NCBI GenBank assembly: GCA_021029595.1
Contig: JAJJOY010000001.1
Coordinates: forward strand, 372,001-436,000
Source: Hominenteromicrobium mulieris
GTDB taxonomy: Bacteria > Bacillota > Clostridia > Oscillospirales > Acutalibacteraceae
Length of the DNA: 64,000 nt
Direction of reading: 5' to 3'
The translations under genes were made by a program, and so were the position numbers. Under the pieces are notes generated by a model. It did not search any database. It saw only the letters and a list, made by a program, of their open reading frames with translations, and had not been told where the DNA came from. Shown here in pieces: positions 1-8,702 of this stretch (position 1 is the first letter of the stretch; every line of letters begins with the position of its first letter).

Positions 1-156
1 GACGTCGTCAAAAACTTCCTTCAGACCTTCCTTCAGGAACCAGTCGTAGGAATTTTTCTGAATCTCGATCAGGTTCGGCATATCGAGAACTTCATTGATG
101 TGCGAGAAGCTCATGCGTGTGTTCTTGCCAAGCTGTACCGGCTTAACATTCACCAT
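1..156 (-). CDS. rpoB: RNA polymerase beta subunit, N-terminal part (runs off the window)
   Basis: Only the first 52 residues are present. The protein begins [17 protein letters not shown] and continues through [16 protein letters not shown] and [10 protein letters not shown], which is the conserved start of clostridial RpoB. The beta subunit forms half of the polymerase catalytic cleft. The start is the ATG at 156, with GGAG about 11 bases upstream. The gene is not preceded by rplJ or rplL; it has its own promoter and a leader of roughly 175 nt. Identity is firm despite the truncation. Confidence 0.95.
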   Translation of the reverse strand, partial: MVNVKPVQLGKNTRMSFSHINEVLDMPNLIEIQKNSYDWFLKEGLKEVFDDV

Positions 157-338
157 TGACTCAACCACTCCATTCTTAGTATTTGACCCGTGTTTTTAAG
201 CAAAATCACTTAAAAACGGCGGAAAGAATATCCGTTCATGTGAATTTTATAGATTATGCTTGATTATTTTTCGGAACTGTGTTATAATGCAGATCAGAGA
301 AAGAAATGGCATATCTATCCATGATGATACATTGTAAT

Positions 339-367
339 ATGATACACCGTATCTGTGGATTTGTCAA
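339..367 (-). promoter_or_regulatory. Probable rpoB promoter
   Basis: On the minus strand, TTGACA (367-362) and TATCAT (344-339) are 17 bases apart, a good sigma-A promoter. It points at rpoB and gives a leader of about 175 nt. That leader carries a perfect 9-bp inverted repeat, GTTTTTAAG/CTTAAAAAC, at 192-217. The 157-537 stretch has no convincing gene; it holds this promoter, a weaker plus-strand candidate (TTGATT 260-265, TATAAT 283-288) and the hairpin at 453-488. Confidence 0.65.
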
Positions 368-452
368 GCCTTTTCCCGAAATTTTTCGAGTTTTATTCCC
401 TTTTTCTTTTCTCAAATTCCAAAGCAGAATAAATTGAATTTTGACCCGTATA

Positions 453-500
453 CCCGATCGCACATGGACCTTGTAAACTGCAATCGGGCTTTATTTTTAT
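453..500 (+). terminator. Terminator-like hairpin upstream of the lipoprotein gene
   Basis: CCCGAT (453-458) plus GCA pairs with TGC plus ATCGGG (483-488), and CTTTATTTTTAT follows. It lies about 40 bases before the start codon at 538 and downstream of the only plausible plus-strand promoter (260-288), so it could act as an attenuator. It is equally possible that it ends an unrecognised short transcript. Confidence 0.4.
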
Positions 501-537
501 CCGCTGCCAATCATTTTAATTTGAAGAGGAACACTGT

Positions 538-1191
538 ATGAAAAAGCATTTCGCAAAGCAGATTTTCGCCGCGGCCCTTGCAATCGGCTTCGTGTGCGGG
601 CTTTCGGCATGCCGTGAACGCGAACGTGAATGTGAAGAAGAGCAACTCACGTTAAAGCCGGTGATTTATCTTTATCCGGAAGAAGAAACGGACGTCTCGG
701 TTACGCTCGCGTACGACGGAACGCTCACTTGCACCTACCCGAATTACAAAACCGGCTGGCATGTTTCGGCGAAACCTGACGGCACTCTGACGGACGAGGA
801 CGGCCAAACGTATAACTACCTGTACTGGGAAGGCACGGACAGCGCGGAATACGACCTTTCCCACGGCTTCTGCGTAGCGGGCAGCGACACCGCCGCTTTC
901 CTCGAAAATGCCTTGCGCGACCTCGGACTCACCCGCAAAGAAGCGAATGAATTCATCGTGTACTGGCTTCCCCAGATGCAGGAAAATCCCTATAATCTCA
1001 TCGCGTTTCAGTCCGACTGCTATACGCAGGTGGCGCAGCTGGATATCTCCCCCGCGCCCGACACGCTCCTTCGGGTCTTCATGGCGTGGAAACCGCTTGA
1101 AGAGAAAGTCGACATTCCCGCGCAAACGCTCACTGCTCCCGCCCGCGACGGCTTCACAGCGGTGGAATGGGGCGGCAGCCGCATAAACTGA
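538..1191 (+). CDS. Lipoprotein of unknown function with KPVIYLYP motif
   Basis: 217 residues. The N-terminus has lysines, a hydrophobic stretch and an LSAC lipobox with Cys near residue 25, so it is probably a diacylglyceryl-anchored surface lipoprotein. The mature part starts with a charged Arg/Glu run, then KPVIYLYPEE, a motif I recall from uncharacterised Firmicutes proteins. The rest is rich in Trp, Tyr and Asp and ends EWGGSRIN. GAAGAGGA lies about 10 bases before the ATG. The gene is monocistronic, closed by the terminator at 1250-1290. No enzymatic motif was recognised. Confidence 0.75.
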   Translation: MKKHFAKQIFAAALAIGFVCGLSACRERERECEEEQLTLKPVIYLYPEEETDVSVTLAYDGTLTCTYPNYKTGWHVSAKPDGTLTDEDGQTYNYLYWEGTDSAEYDLSHGFCVAGSDTAAFLENALRDLGLTRKEANEFIVYWLPQMQENPYNLIAFQSDCYTQVAQLDISPAPDTLLRVFMAWKPLEEKVDIPAQTLTAPARDGFTAVEWGGSRIN

Positions 1192-1249
1192 GCCGTAGCT
1201 CTTGCCCGTGCAGAGTCTCACGGCGTTCATACCGCTTAAAAACACGCAA

Positions 1250-1300
1250 AACCTTCCCGGTTTCCAAACGGAAACGAAGCCGGGAAGGTTTTTGTTTTGT
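1250..1300 (+). terminator. Intrinsic terminator after the lipoprotein gene
   Basis: AACCTTCCCGG (1250-1260) pairs perfectly with CCGGGAAGGTT (1280-1290) and a T-rich tail follows. A strong rho-independent terminator. Confidence 0.9.
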
Positions 1301-1410
1301 TTATGTTGAATTTTGGATGCCGAAGAAATTAAGTTAAAAGCGAAAGCCGCTTTCAAAACGAATTATTGCGTTTTAAGTATGTACTTGCGTGTACTTTTAC
1401 GCGGATTCGC

Positions 1411-1851
1411 TTACGTTTCTGCCTCTTTCCCCTCGCCTTTTTCGTCCGCCTCGGTATCCTCGCAGGCGCAGATGGACGCGAACGTGTAGGACTCCAGCTT
1501 ATTGCGCACAAGCTGCGAGACCTCACCGTAGATGTGATGCAAACGGCACGAGGTGCGCTGGCAGCTGTACGCATCGCCCTGGCAGCGGGAAATCATATAC
1601 GGCCCCTCCACCGCCTCGATCACGCTGCGCAGCGTGATCTCCTTCGGCGGCTTTGCAAGCTCATAGCCGCCCTTTGCGCCCTTATACGAGCGCACGATGC
1701 CGTCCGAAACGAGCGTGCGCAGGATCTTCAGCGTAAAGCGCAGCGTGACGTTTGTGCGCTCCGAGATCGTTTTGGCATCTGCGCGCCCGGGGTTCACGGC
1801 CAAAAATTCCACGATGCGGACTGCGTAGTCCGCTTCCAGTGTCATGTGCAT
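1411..1851 (-). CDS. Rrf2-family transcriptional regulator, possibly Fe-S binding
   Basis: 146 residues. The N-terminal winged helix-turn-helix is typical of Rrf2 proteins (EADYAVRIVEFLAV, then SERTNVTLRFTLKILRTLVSDG, then GAKGGYELAKPP). Around residues 89-100 there are three cysteines in CQGDAYSCQRTSC, as in the [2Fe-2S] or [4Fe-4S] binding loop of IscR/NsrR relatives, so an iron-sulfur or redox sensor is likely. It starts 24 bases after rpoD ends and is probably cotranscribed with dnaG-rpoD. MH-MTLEAD gives two in-frame ATGs, at 1851 and 1845. No isc or suf genes are nearby to suggest a target. Confidence 0.88.
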   Translation of the reverse strand: MHMTLEADYAVRIVEFLAVNPGRADAKTISERTNVTLRFTLKILRTLVSDGIVRSYKGAKGGYELAKPPKEITLRSVIEAVEGPYMISRCQGDAYSCQRTSCRLHHIYGEVSQLVRNKLESYTFASICACEDTEADEKGEGKEAET

Positions 1852-1874
1852 GGTATGTGCCTATCCTTTCGGGA

Positions 1875-2972
1875 TCAATCCAGAAAATCCTTCAGCTTCT
1901 TGCTGCGGCTCGGGTGACGGAGCTTTCTGAGCGCCTTGGCTTCAATCTGGCGGATACGTTCACGGGTGACATTGAATTCCTTGCCCACTTCCTCGAGCGT
2001 GCGGCTTCTGCCGTCCTCAAGACCGAAGCGCAGGCGCAGCACCTTTTCCTCACGCGGGGTGAGGGAATCGAGCACATCGCCGAGCGTTTCGCGCAGCAGC
2101 GTATGGGAAGCGGCATCTGCCGGGGCCGGTGCGTCGTCATCCGGGATAAAGTCGCCGAGGTGGCTGTCCTCTTCCTCGCCGATCGGCGTTTCAAGGGAGA
2201 CAGGCTCCTGTGCGACGCGCATGATCTCGCGCACTTTATCAACCGGCATATCGAGCTCGTCGGAGATTTCCTCCGCGGTCGGCTCATGGCCGCTCGTGTG
2301 GAGCAGCTGGCTGGAGACCTTCTTCACCTTATTGATGGTCTCCACCATGTGCACCGGGATACGGATAGTGCGGGCCTGGTCGGCGATGGCGCGCGTGATG
2401 GCCTGACGAATCCACCACGTTGCGTAGGTGGAGAACTTGAATCCCTTTGTATAATCGAACTTTTCAACAGCCTTGATGAGGCCGAGATTGCCCTCCTGAA
2501 TGAGGTCAAGGAACTGCATGCCACGGCCGAGATAGCGCTTCGCGATGCTGACGACAAGACGCAGGTTCGCTTCGGAAAGGCGCTTCTTTGCGGCTTCGTC
2601 GCCGTCCTTGATGGCGATGGCAAGGCGCACTTCTTCTTCGGAGGAAAGCAGCGGCACGCGGCCGATCTCTTTCAGGTAAACTTTGACCGGGTCATCGATG
2701 GCGACGCCTTCCATGCCCATGCCGGCATCAAAATCGTCCGTATCTGCGCCGGATACTTTGGAAAGGTCGATGTCATCAATCTGGATATCGCTGAAGTCAT
2801 CGATAATTTCAATGCCGTGCGATTCCAGTGTATCATAGAATTTTTCAATGTGCTCCGGGTCGAAATCCAATTCGCCGATGGCGTCGAGGATCTCCTTTGT
2901 GGTGAGCTGGCCTTTGCTTTTGCCGAGCTCAATCAGATCGCGGATCACGGTTTTCTTATCGGGTGCTGCCAT
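1875..2972 (-). CDS. rpoD: Primary sigma factor (sigma-A/RpoD)
   Basis: 365 residues. The protein has a short region 1.1, an acidic segment, then the full region 2 ([20 protein letters not shown], the -10 recognition and melting helix), region 3 ([14 protein letters not shown]) and region 4 with the -35-binding helix-turn-helix ([20 protein letters not shown]). It ends KKLKDFLD, as housekeeping sigma factors do. Length and motifs match vegetative sigma-A. It sits 94 bases downstream of dnaG, the conserved macromolecular-synthesis arrangement without rpsU. The many TTGACA/TATAAT promoters in this window are its expected targets. Confidence 0.97.
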   Translation of the reverse strand: MAAPDKKTVIRDLIELGKSKGQLTTKEILDAIGELDFDPEHIEKFYDTLESHGIEIIDDFSDIQIDDIDLSKVSGADTDDFDAGMGMEGVAIDDPVKVYLKEIGRVPLLSSEEEVRLAIAIKDGDEAAKKRLSEANLRLVVSIAKRYLGRGMQFLDLIQEGNLGLIKAVEKFDYTKGFKFSTYATWWIRQAITRAIADQARTIRIPVHMVETINKVKKVSSQLLHTSGHEPTAEEISDELDMPVDKVREIMRVAQEPVSLETPIGEEEDSHLGDFIPDDDAPAPADAASHTLLRETLGDVLDSLTPREEKVLRLRFGLEDGRSRTLEEVGKEFNVTRERIRQIEAKALRKLRHPSRSKKLKDFLD

Positions 2973-3066
2973 AGTTTATCATACCTTTCCTGTGTTTTCC
3001 CTTATTCCCTCGGCAGCGTCTGCACACTGCCTTTTTATCTCAATTCTGTTTTAAAGCATAATGTTC

Positions 3067-4839
3067 CTATTTTTTCTGTTTGCGCAGTGCATCGAGCTGC
3101 GCCTGCAGGTCGGCGGGGTTCGCACCACGCACCTTATCGGTATCGGTCAACGCGCCTTCGCTCAAAATGATCTGCACGTATTCTTCCGCGTCTTTGGCGG
3201 TGATGCCGGCGTTTTCCTGCACAATCTTCGCAAGGCGGCCCATTTCGTCCGGCGTACATTCCGCCGAAAAGTCTGTAATCTGCGGTGATGTGACCGTTTC
3301 TTCGTTTATAATCTTGCCCAGGAGGCTCTGATATAACCGGCGATTGAACGCCGTCACGAATTTTTCGGGCGGCACGCGGCGGTTCAGGCTCTGTGCGAGG
3401 TCATTATTGTGGAAAAGGCACGCGATGAGCCGCTCTTCGGCGTTGGCCACGCGGACATAGCGGCGCTTTTCGGGGTTTACGGTATCGCGCCGCGCGGAAA
3501 GCTGCTCCGTCATGTCCCTTTGCTGCTGCCGCTGCGCCGCACGCGCTTTTTTGCGCACGGAAACGGACATCTGCTGCAAAATGGCGTTTTTGTCAACATT
3601 CAATTCCTGCGAAAGGCGGCTGACGTACACGTCGCGCTCAATGGCGTTTTCAAGGCCCGCCAGCAGCTCTACGGCGGCCATCAGGTATTGAATACGCCCG
3701 TTTTCGTTGCTTAAATCATACCCGCTTTTCAGCTTTGCAAGGCGGTATTCCACATCGTTGCCGCTTTGCTCAATGAGCCTACGGAAACGCGCCGCGCCTT
3801 CATCCCCGCATGCGTTGATGAACTCGTCCGGGTCTTTGTTGCCGGGCACGGCCATGACGCGCACCAAAAGCCCTGCGCCGCGCAGAATGGGAATGGCGCG
3901 CTGTGCGGCCTTTTGACCGGCTTCGTCGGAATCGTAGCAAATGACGACCTCTTTCGCATAGCGGGCAATGATGCGCGCCTGCTCTGCGGTGAGTGCCGTG
4001 CCGAGCGACGCAATGGCGTTTTCAATGCCCGCTTTGTGCAGCGAGATGACGTCCATATAGCCCTCAGCCAAAATGATGCGGTCGTTTTCGAGCGCGTTTT
4101 TTGCAAAATTCATCGCGAAAAGACCGCTGCTCTTGTGGTAGACCGGGGTATCCGATGTATTTATGTACTTCGGCTTTTCATTTGTCAAAATGCGCCCGCC
4201 GAACGCGACCACGTTGCCGCGCAGATCAATGATAGGAAACATGACGCGTGCGTGGAAACGATCCATCGCGCGGCCGGAGCGCGTCTCCACCGCGACGTTC
4301 GCCGCAATCATCTCGCGCTCGGAATAGCCCTTGGAGCGCAGGTGATTGACGAGCGCAAAGCGGCTTTCCGGCGCCCAGCCGAGCCCGAAATGGCGGATCA
4401 TTTTCATGGGCAGGCGTCTGCGCGCGAAATAATCAAGCCCCGGCTTACCCTCCGGGCTTAAAAGCGCGCTGTGGAAAAAGCGGGCGGATTCGCGGTTGAT
4501 TTCCAGCACGCGCTGACGCAGGCGGCTCATGGAATCGTCCACGCCCTGCTCCGGCATTTGCAGCCCCACGCGGTCCGCGAGCATTTTCACGGCCTCGATG
4601 TAATCGAGATTTTCAATCTTGCGAATGAATGTGATGACATCGCCGCCCGCGCCGCAGCCGAAGCAGTAAAACGAGTTATTCTCCGGGTAGACGTTGAAGG
4701 ACGGTGATTTTTCGTTGTGGAAGGGACACAGTCCCACCATGTTTTTGCCGCGCCGCTTTAGGTTGACATACGAGGAAACGATGTCTGTAATGTCGCAGCG
4801 CGATTTTAAGTCCTGCATAAAGGACTCCGGCAACGGCAT
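3067..4839 (-). CDS. dnaG: DNA primase
   Basis: 590 residues, normal DnaG length. The N-terminal CHC2 zinc finger is seen as CPFHNEKSPSF with CFGCGAGGD. The TOPRIM catalytic core has ILAEGYMDVISLHKAG and the metal-binding YDSDEAGQKAA. The C-terminal third would bind DnaB helicase. The enzyme makes RNA primers at replication forks. The start at 4839 follows AAAGGGGG with good spacing. A TATAAT at 4936-4931 on the minus strand may be its -10 box, although the -35 is weak. It is cotranscribed with rpoD. Confidence 0.97.
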   Translation of the reverse strand: MPLPESFMQDLKSRCDITDIVSSYVNLKRRGKNMVGLCPFHNEKSPSFNVYPENNSFYCFGCGAGGDVITFIRKIENLDYIEAVKMLADRVGLQMPEQGVDDSMSRLRQRVLEINRESARFFHSALLSPEGKPGLDYFARRRLPMKMIRHFGLGWAPESRFALVNHLRSKGYSEREMIAANVAVETRSGRAMDRFHARVMFPIIDLRGNVVAFGGRILTNEKPKYINTSDTPVYHKSSGLFAMNFAKNALENDRIILAEGYMDVISLHKAGIENAIASLGTALTAEQARIIARYAKEVVICYDSDEAGQKAAQRAIPILRGAGLLVRVMAVPGNKDPDEFINACGDEGAARFRRLIEQSGNDVEYRLAKLKSGYDLSNENGRIQYLMAAVELLAGLENAIERDVYVSRLSQELNVDKNAILQQMSVSVRKKARAAQRQQQRDMTEQLSARRDTVNPEKRRYVRVANAEERLIACLFHNNDLAQSLNRRVPPEKFVTAFNRRLYQSLLGKIINEETVTSPQITDFSAECTPDEMGRLAKIVQENAGITAKDAEEYVQIILSEGALTDTDKVRGANPADLQAQLDALRKQKK

Positions 4840-4964
4840 TCCACCGCCCCCTTTCGTGACCGCCGGCGCGATGCCGTTGGGATTACGGGCAAAGCTCGGA
4901 GCAAAACGCCCTGACTTTTGCCCTCATAGTATTATATACGCCGCAAACGGCGAAATTACTTCTT

Positions 4965-5588
4965 TTATTCTTCAAATTCAAAAAATTTTTTTCCGTCTTC
5001 TGTCACATCGACCTGCCCGTTTGTGGCATCCGCAAGTTTTTTGCGGAATGTGCCGAGCAGCTCGGGCGCCAAATGGAATTTAACGGTGACTTTTTCCTCA
5101 AAGACCGTGTCGTCCGTCACGCCGCCGCATTCCGGAACAAGCGATGCAACGCGGCCGTACCGGCCGTAATCGCAGGTGAGCGACAACAGCAGGCACTCGC
5201 GCATGGTAATGATCTGTGCCGCCTGCAGGGCGATGGACGCGGTGTGCGAATACGCACGAACGAGACCGCCGCCCCCGAGCAGAATGCCGCCGAAATAGCG
5301 CGTGGCAACCGTGACGACATCCGTAACGCCGCTTTTGCGCAGGACATCCAGCACCGGCATACCGGCCGTGCCCTGCGGCTCGCCGTCATCCGAAAAGCGC
5401 ATGGTGCCGTCGCGCAGGATATACGCATAGACGTTGTGACTGGCATCCCAGTGCTCGGATTTTTTGGACGTGATGAAATCGAGCGCCTCCTGCTCGGTCT
5501 GCACCGGGCAGGCATAGCCGATGAAACGCGATCGCTTTTCCACAAACTGGTCCTGCGCGTTTTTCCGCACGGTTTTGTACTCTGCCAT
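4965..5588 (-). CDS. yigZ: YigZ/IMPACT family protein
   Basis: 207 residues. The N-terminal UPF0029/IMPACT domain shows KRSRFIGYACPVQTEQEA, the DASHNVYAYIL and DDGEPQGTAG signatures, and RYFGGILLGGGGLVRAYSHTA. A smaller C-terminal domain follows. The molecular function of the family is not settled; links to translation have been proposed. I set the start at the ATG at 5588 because GGGGAG lies just upstream and the longer frame adds a non-conserved extension. It is followed by the dnaG promoter region. Confidence 0.88.
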   Translation of the reverse strand: MAEYKTVRKNAQDQFVEKRSRFIGYACPVQTEQEALDFITSKKSEHWDASHNVYAYILRDGTMRFSDDGEPQGTAGMPVLDVLRKSGVTDVVTVATRYFGGILLGGGGLVRAYSHTASIALQAAQIITMRECLLLSLTCDYGRYGRVASLVPECGGVTDDTVFEEKVTVKFHLAPELLGTFRKKLADATNGQVDVTEDGKKFFEFEE

Positions 5589-5635
5589 TTTTACCGCTCC
5601 CCTCTGTTTTGAAACGAACGCGATTTGCCTTTGGA

Positions 5636-5669
5636 GAAAAAATGGGCGATGCCCGAAAGAGCACCGCCC
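5636..5669 (-). terminator. Terminator after rpmE
   Basis: On the minus strand GGGCGGTGC (5669-5661) pairs with GCATCGCCC (5652-5644) and ATTTTTTC follows. It separates rpmE from yigZ. Confidence 0.75.
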
Positions 5670-5687
5670 TGAACGATCCATATAAAT

Positions 5688-5888
5688 TTACTTCGTGATA
5701 CCGTAGCGCTTGTTGAACATATCAACACGACCGCTTGTATCAACCAGCTTCTGCTTACCCGTAAAGAACGGATGGCACTTGGAGCAAATTTCAACGCGGA
5801 TGTCCTTCTTTGTGGAACGCGTGTGAATCACATTGCCGCATGCGCAGGTAATGGTCGTTTCCTGATAGTCCGGATGTATATTCTTCAT
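5688..5888 (-). CDS. rpmE: 50S ribosomal protein L31, zinc-binding (C+) type
   Basis: 66 residues, starting [10 protein letters not shown]. Cysteines in TCACGNV and CSKCHPF make the four-Cys zinc site of the C+ form, followed by the conserved FFTGKQ and VDMFNKRYG. The start is the ATG at 5888 because AGAGGTG is ideally placed; an upstream GTG only overlaps that ribosome site. It has its own promoter at 5963-5991. In other bacteria the C+ form is paired with a zinc-repressed C- paralogue; none is in the window. Confidence 0.95.
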   Translation of the reverse strand: MKNIHPDYQETTITCACGNVIHTRSTKKDIRVEICSKCHPFFTGKQKLVDTSGRVDMFNKRYGITK

Positions 5889-5962
5889 ATCTGTCACCTC
5901 TTTCGGTTGATCTGCGGTTAGTCGGTTAACAGCGAAGTTAACACATAAACATAGCGCTAATT

Positions 5963-5991
5963 ATGTTAGCACAAAAAATTCTAAAATGCAA
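5963..5991 (-). promoter_or_regulatory. rpmE promoter
   Basis: Minus strand TTGCAT (5991-5986), 17-base spacer, TAACAT (5968-5963). The leader contains two GTTAAC hexamers about 12 bases apart (near 5922-5942), of unknown significance. Confidence 0.65.
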
Positions 5992-6054
5992 GGTCTTTTT
6001 CAAAAAAACAGAAAACTTTTTTCTTTTTCTTCCCGAAAGCATCCGTTTTTTTCG

Positions 6055-6864
6055 TTAGGCGCCGATGTAGCGAAGGTATTCTTCGAGGCAAAAGGAGAGT
6101 CTGCGGATGGCGGCGGCGTGCTCTGTGCCGACATAGCGCAGGACAAGATCATTGCGTTTAAGGCCGGTTTCGTCCTCTTTTCCGGCGGGATAGCGGAACA
6201 CAAAGCCGTAATGCGCCATGTTTCTTTGCAGCCAGCCGTAGGTATCCGTTGTCGAAAATGTTGCGGGGTCGTCCTGCACGGTGACGCACAGGCCGCTTTG
6301 CAGGTCGCTTGTGCCGGGCGCGGACACGGTGGATTTTGCGTCTTCGCGCGCCATAATCTTGGTGGAACCTGCCGCGATAAGGCGCTCGACTTCGGCGTTA
6401 TAAAGCGCTTCCTGCTCTGCATAGGACACATAGCCGCCGGAAAACTTGAGCGTGACACCGTCTGCTTTTGCGGCATCGCACAGTGCGGTGAGTGCCGGCA
6501 CAATGCGGGCATCGACCGTGACGCTGTCAAACTCGGCGGTCTCCTCGGGGGCGAAATCCGCGTCCACAGGGTGGTCTTCGTTGATGACGAACAGATTCAC
6601 GCTGTCCTCGAGCACGGGCAGGTCGTTTTCCTCCGTGCTTGCAGCGGGGGACGCGGTGGGCAGTACGGTGTCCTGCGGCAGGGAATCCTCCGGATCTTCG
6701 GGCGGGAAAAGCACCGGCAAACCCCACATGACGAACAGTGCAAGCGCCATGAAAGCGGCGGCGCAGATAAGCAGAATGCCCGTCCAACGCTTTAGGTTCA
6801 TAATGCGCTCCAAATGCAGTGGACGCGGCTTTTGGATGGGACTGTATTTTTTTCGTTTCCGCAC
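6055..6864 (-). CDS. VanY-like domain protein lacking the zinc ligands (probable pseudoenzyme)
   Basis: 269 residues with a basic cytoplasmic start, one membrane segment (about residues 26-48), an acidic linker and a C-terminal VanY/LAS fold. The fold is recognised by SGGYVSYAEQEALY and LRYVGTEHAAAIRR. In active DD-carboxypeptidases of this family the metal site is SEHxxGLAVD plus EPWHYRYVG. Here those positions read SDLQSGLCVTV and KRNDLVLRYVG, so both zinc His, the zinc Asp and the catalytic Glu appear lost while the frame stays open. The paralogue at 21100-21969 keeps them all. The start is a GTG at 6864 preceded by GGGGAG. A cell-wall binding or scaffolding role is inference. Confidence 0.8.
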   Translation of the reverse strand: MRKRKKYSPIQKPRPLHLERIMNLKRWTGILLICAAAFMALALFVMWGLPVLFPPEDPEDSLPQDTVLPTASPAASTEENDLPVLEDSVNLFVINEDHPVDADFAPEETAEFDSVTVDARIVPALTALCDAAKADGVTLKFSGGYVSYAEQEALYNAEVERLIAAGSTKIMAREDAKSTVSAPGTSDLQSGLCVTVQDDPATFSTTDTYGWLQRNMAHYGFVFRYPAGKEDETGLKRNDLVLRYVGTEHAAAIRRLSFCLEEYLRYIGA

Positions 6865-6945
6865 GGTGCTCTCCCCTTTCTTTCGGTATCTTTTATTATT
6901 ATATCGGATGGCGGGAAAAAAGCAAGTCGAATTCCTTTACAACAG

Positions 6946-6974
6946 AAAAACGCCCGAGCTGTGAAGCCCGGGCG
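6946..6974 (-). terminator. Terminator after uraA
   Basis: Minus strand CGCCCGGGCT (6974-6965), loop TCAC, AGCTCGGGCG (6960-6951), then TTTTT. Confidence 0.9.
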
Positions 6975-7008
6975 CTGTGCATTTCAGTTAACGCTATTTT
7001 TTGAAGAA

Positions 7009-8484
7009 TTACTTCTTTTTGCTTTTACGGGAGGGGATCTCGGTGGTTTCCGGGTCTACCTTTCCCATTTCGGAAGCTGCACTGCTAAGACCGTCCTCGC
7101 CGCTGCTGAGCTTGCCGTTATTGACGATGAGGTTCGTGACAATGCCGACGATGAGGGCAACAGCCAAAGACGTGATGTTCAGCAGAGCGCCGCCGGTGAT
7201 GCTGTTCGTGCCGAAGCCGAAGTACAAACCGCCGATGCCGCAGACGAGGATGGAGCTGACGACGAACAGGTTCTTACTGTTGCCGAGATCAACACGGTGG
7301 AGCATCTGGAGACCGGAAACGGCGATGAAGCCGTAGAGCGCGATGCACGCGCCGCCCATGACGCACTTCGGAATGGAGTTAATGAGCACGACGAACGGAG
7401 TGAAGAAGGAAAGCACCATGCAGCCGAGTGCCGCGGTGAGGATGGAAACGATGGAAGCGTTGCCGGTGATGGCAATGCAGCCGATGGACTCGCCGTAGGT
7501 GGTGTTTGCACAGCCGCCGAAGAACGCGCCCACAATGGAGCCGAGGCCGTCGCCGATGAGGGTCTTATCGAGGCCCGGGTCTGCGATGAGGTCGCGGTTG
7601 ACAACCGTGCTGAGGTTCTTGTGGTCAGCGATGTGCTGTGCGAGCTCGACGACGCCGATCGGAATGTAGATCATGGCGATGTTGCCGATGGCAGCCGCAT
7701 CAAGCGGATACTGGCCGTTCGTCTCGATTGCTTTGAGGAAGAAGAACTTCGGATAATCGACGATGCTGGTGATGCTGAATGTGCCGAATGCATCGATGAA
7801 AGGCTGGAAGGAAAGGAGCTTGAGGCTCTCTGTGCCCGTTGCCATGCCGATGATTGTAAAGACGAGTGCAAGCGCATAGCCCGCGCCGATGCCGACGATA
7901 AACGGAATGAGCTTGACGGTTTTGGAGCCCTTAACGGACGCTATGACAATCATGAAGAAGGTGAAGATGCCGCAGATGATGGCAGCCCAGTTGTAGGTCT
8001 CGCCGTATACGACAGCTGCAGCGCCGTTGCCCATGATCCAGCTTGTTGCCGTGCCGGAGAGGGACAGACCGATGAGCGCGACGATCGGTCCGATGATGAC
8101 GGACGGCATCAGCTTATTGACCCAACCGGAGCCGACGACCTTGATGACAAGACCGATGATGACGTAAACAAGACCTGCGAACGCAACGCCGATGAGCATG
8201 CCCCAGTAGCCGTAATTCTGACCGATTGTAGCCGCATACGCGCCGAGGAAGGTGAACGAGGAGCCGAGGAATACCGGGCTTCTGCGCTTGGTGCAGAACA
8301 GGTATACGATGGTGCCGATGCCCGCGCCGAACAGTGCGGCTGCGGCGTCTGCCTGCAGGCCGTAGCTGGTGACAAGCAGCGGTACGAGCAGCGTAGCCGC
8401 CATGATGGCGATCATCTGCTGGAATGCGAAGACCAGTGTTTTGCTGAACTTCGGCTTATCTTCGATGCCGTAAATCAACTTCAT
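7009..8484 (-). CDS. uraA: Uracil (or uracil/xanthine) permease, NCS2 family
   Basis: 491 residues with about 12-14 hydrophobic segments. NCS2 signatures are present: QQMIAIMAATLLVPLLV near the start, VGVVELAQ-like IGVVELAQHIADH in the substrate region, and GGCANTTYGESIG in place of the usual GGxxNTxYGEN. The protein imports a nucleobase with protons. Uracil is the most likely substrate because upp and pyrR lie directly upstream, but xanthine transporters share the fold. It has its own promoter and a roughly 210-nt leader with an intrinsic terminator, so it is likely controlled by attenuation rather than simply cotranscribed with upp. Confidence 0.9.
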   Translation of the reverse strand: MKLIYGIEDKPKFSKTLVFAFQQMIAIMAATLLVPLLVTSYGLQADAAAALFGAGIGTIVYLFCTKRRSPVFLGSSFTFLGAYAATIGQNYGYWGMLIGVAFAGLVYVIIGLVIKVVGSGWVNKLMPSVIIGPIVALIGLSLSGTATSWIMGNGAAAVVYGETYNWAAIICGIFTFFMIVIASVKGSKTVKLIPFIVGIGAGYALALVFTIIGMATGTESLKLLSFQPFIDAFGTFSITSIVDYPKFFFLKAIETNGQYPLDAAAIGNIAMIYIPIGVVELAQHIADHKNLSTVVNRDLIADPGLDKTLIGDGLGSIVGAFFGGCANTTYGESIGCIAITGNASIVSILTAALGCMVLSFFTPFVVLINSIPKCVMGGACIALYGFIAVSGLQMLHRVDLGNSKNLFVVSSILVCGIGGLYFGFGTNSITGGALLNITSLAVALIVGIVTNLIVNNGKLSSGEDGLSSAASEMGKVDPETTEIPSRKSKKK

Positions 8485-8566
8485 GAAATCATTTCCTTTC
8501 TTCCGAACCGTGGTTTCATTTCTTACCCCAAAACACGTTCTTTTCTCCCCTATGCTTTTCCGAGCA

Positions 8567-8602
8567 TAAAGAAAAGCTCTGCCTGTAAAATGGGCGGAGC
8601 TT
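8567..8602 (-). promoter_or_regulatory. Intrinsic terminator inside the uraA leader (candidate attenuator)
   Basis: On the minus strand AAGCTC (8602-8597) pairs with GAGCTT (8579-8574), extended by GCC/GGC, and TTTTCTTT follows, all downstream of the uraA promoter and about 90-120 bases before its start codon. Two more hairpins lie 5' of it: CCGATA/TATTGG within an ATCTT/AAGAT stem (about 8645-8680), and CGTCT/AGACG (about 8619-8632). I could not match the leader to the purine riboswitch or to the PyrR-binding consensus, so the sensor is unknown. Confidence 0.6.
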
Positions 8603-8702
8603 GAGCCTTGTCAGCACGCCGTCTGTAAAGACGTATTAAGAGTCAATCTTGCCAATATCACAGTATCGGGGTTAAAGATCGTATTTCGTTTTCCAACGCT
8701 AA

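Noticed and set aside
254-463. 69-residue minus-strand ORF upstream of rpoB
   Set aside because: AT-rich, no ribosome site or protein-like pattern, and it contains the rpoB promoter.
1752-3170. 472-residue plus-strand ORF opposite rpoD
   Set aside because: Antisense frame of rpoD; no independent support.
6814-8604. Long plus-strand ORF opposite uraA
   Set aside because: Low-complexity Asp/Glu/Arg/Ala-rich translation that is the mirror of a GC-rich membrane protein gene.
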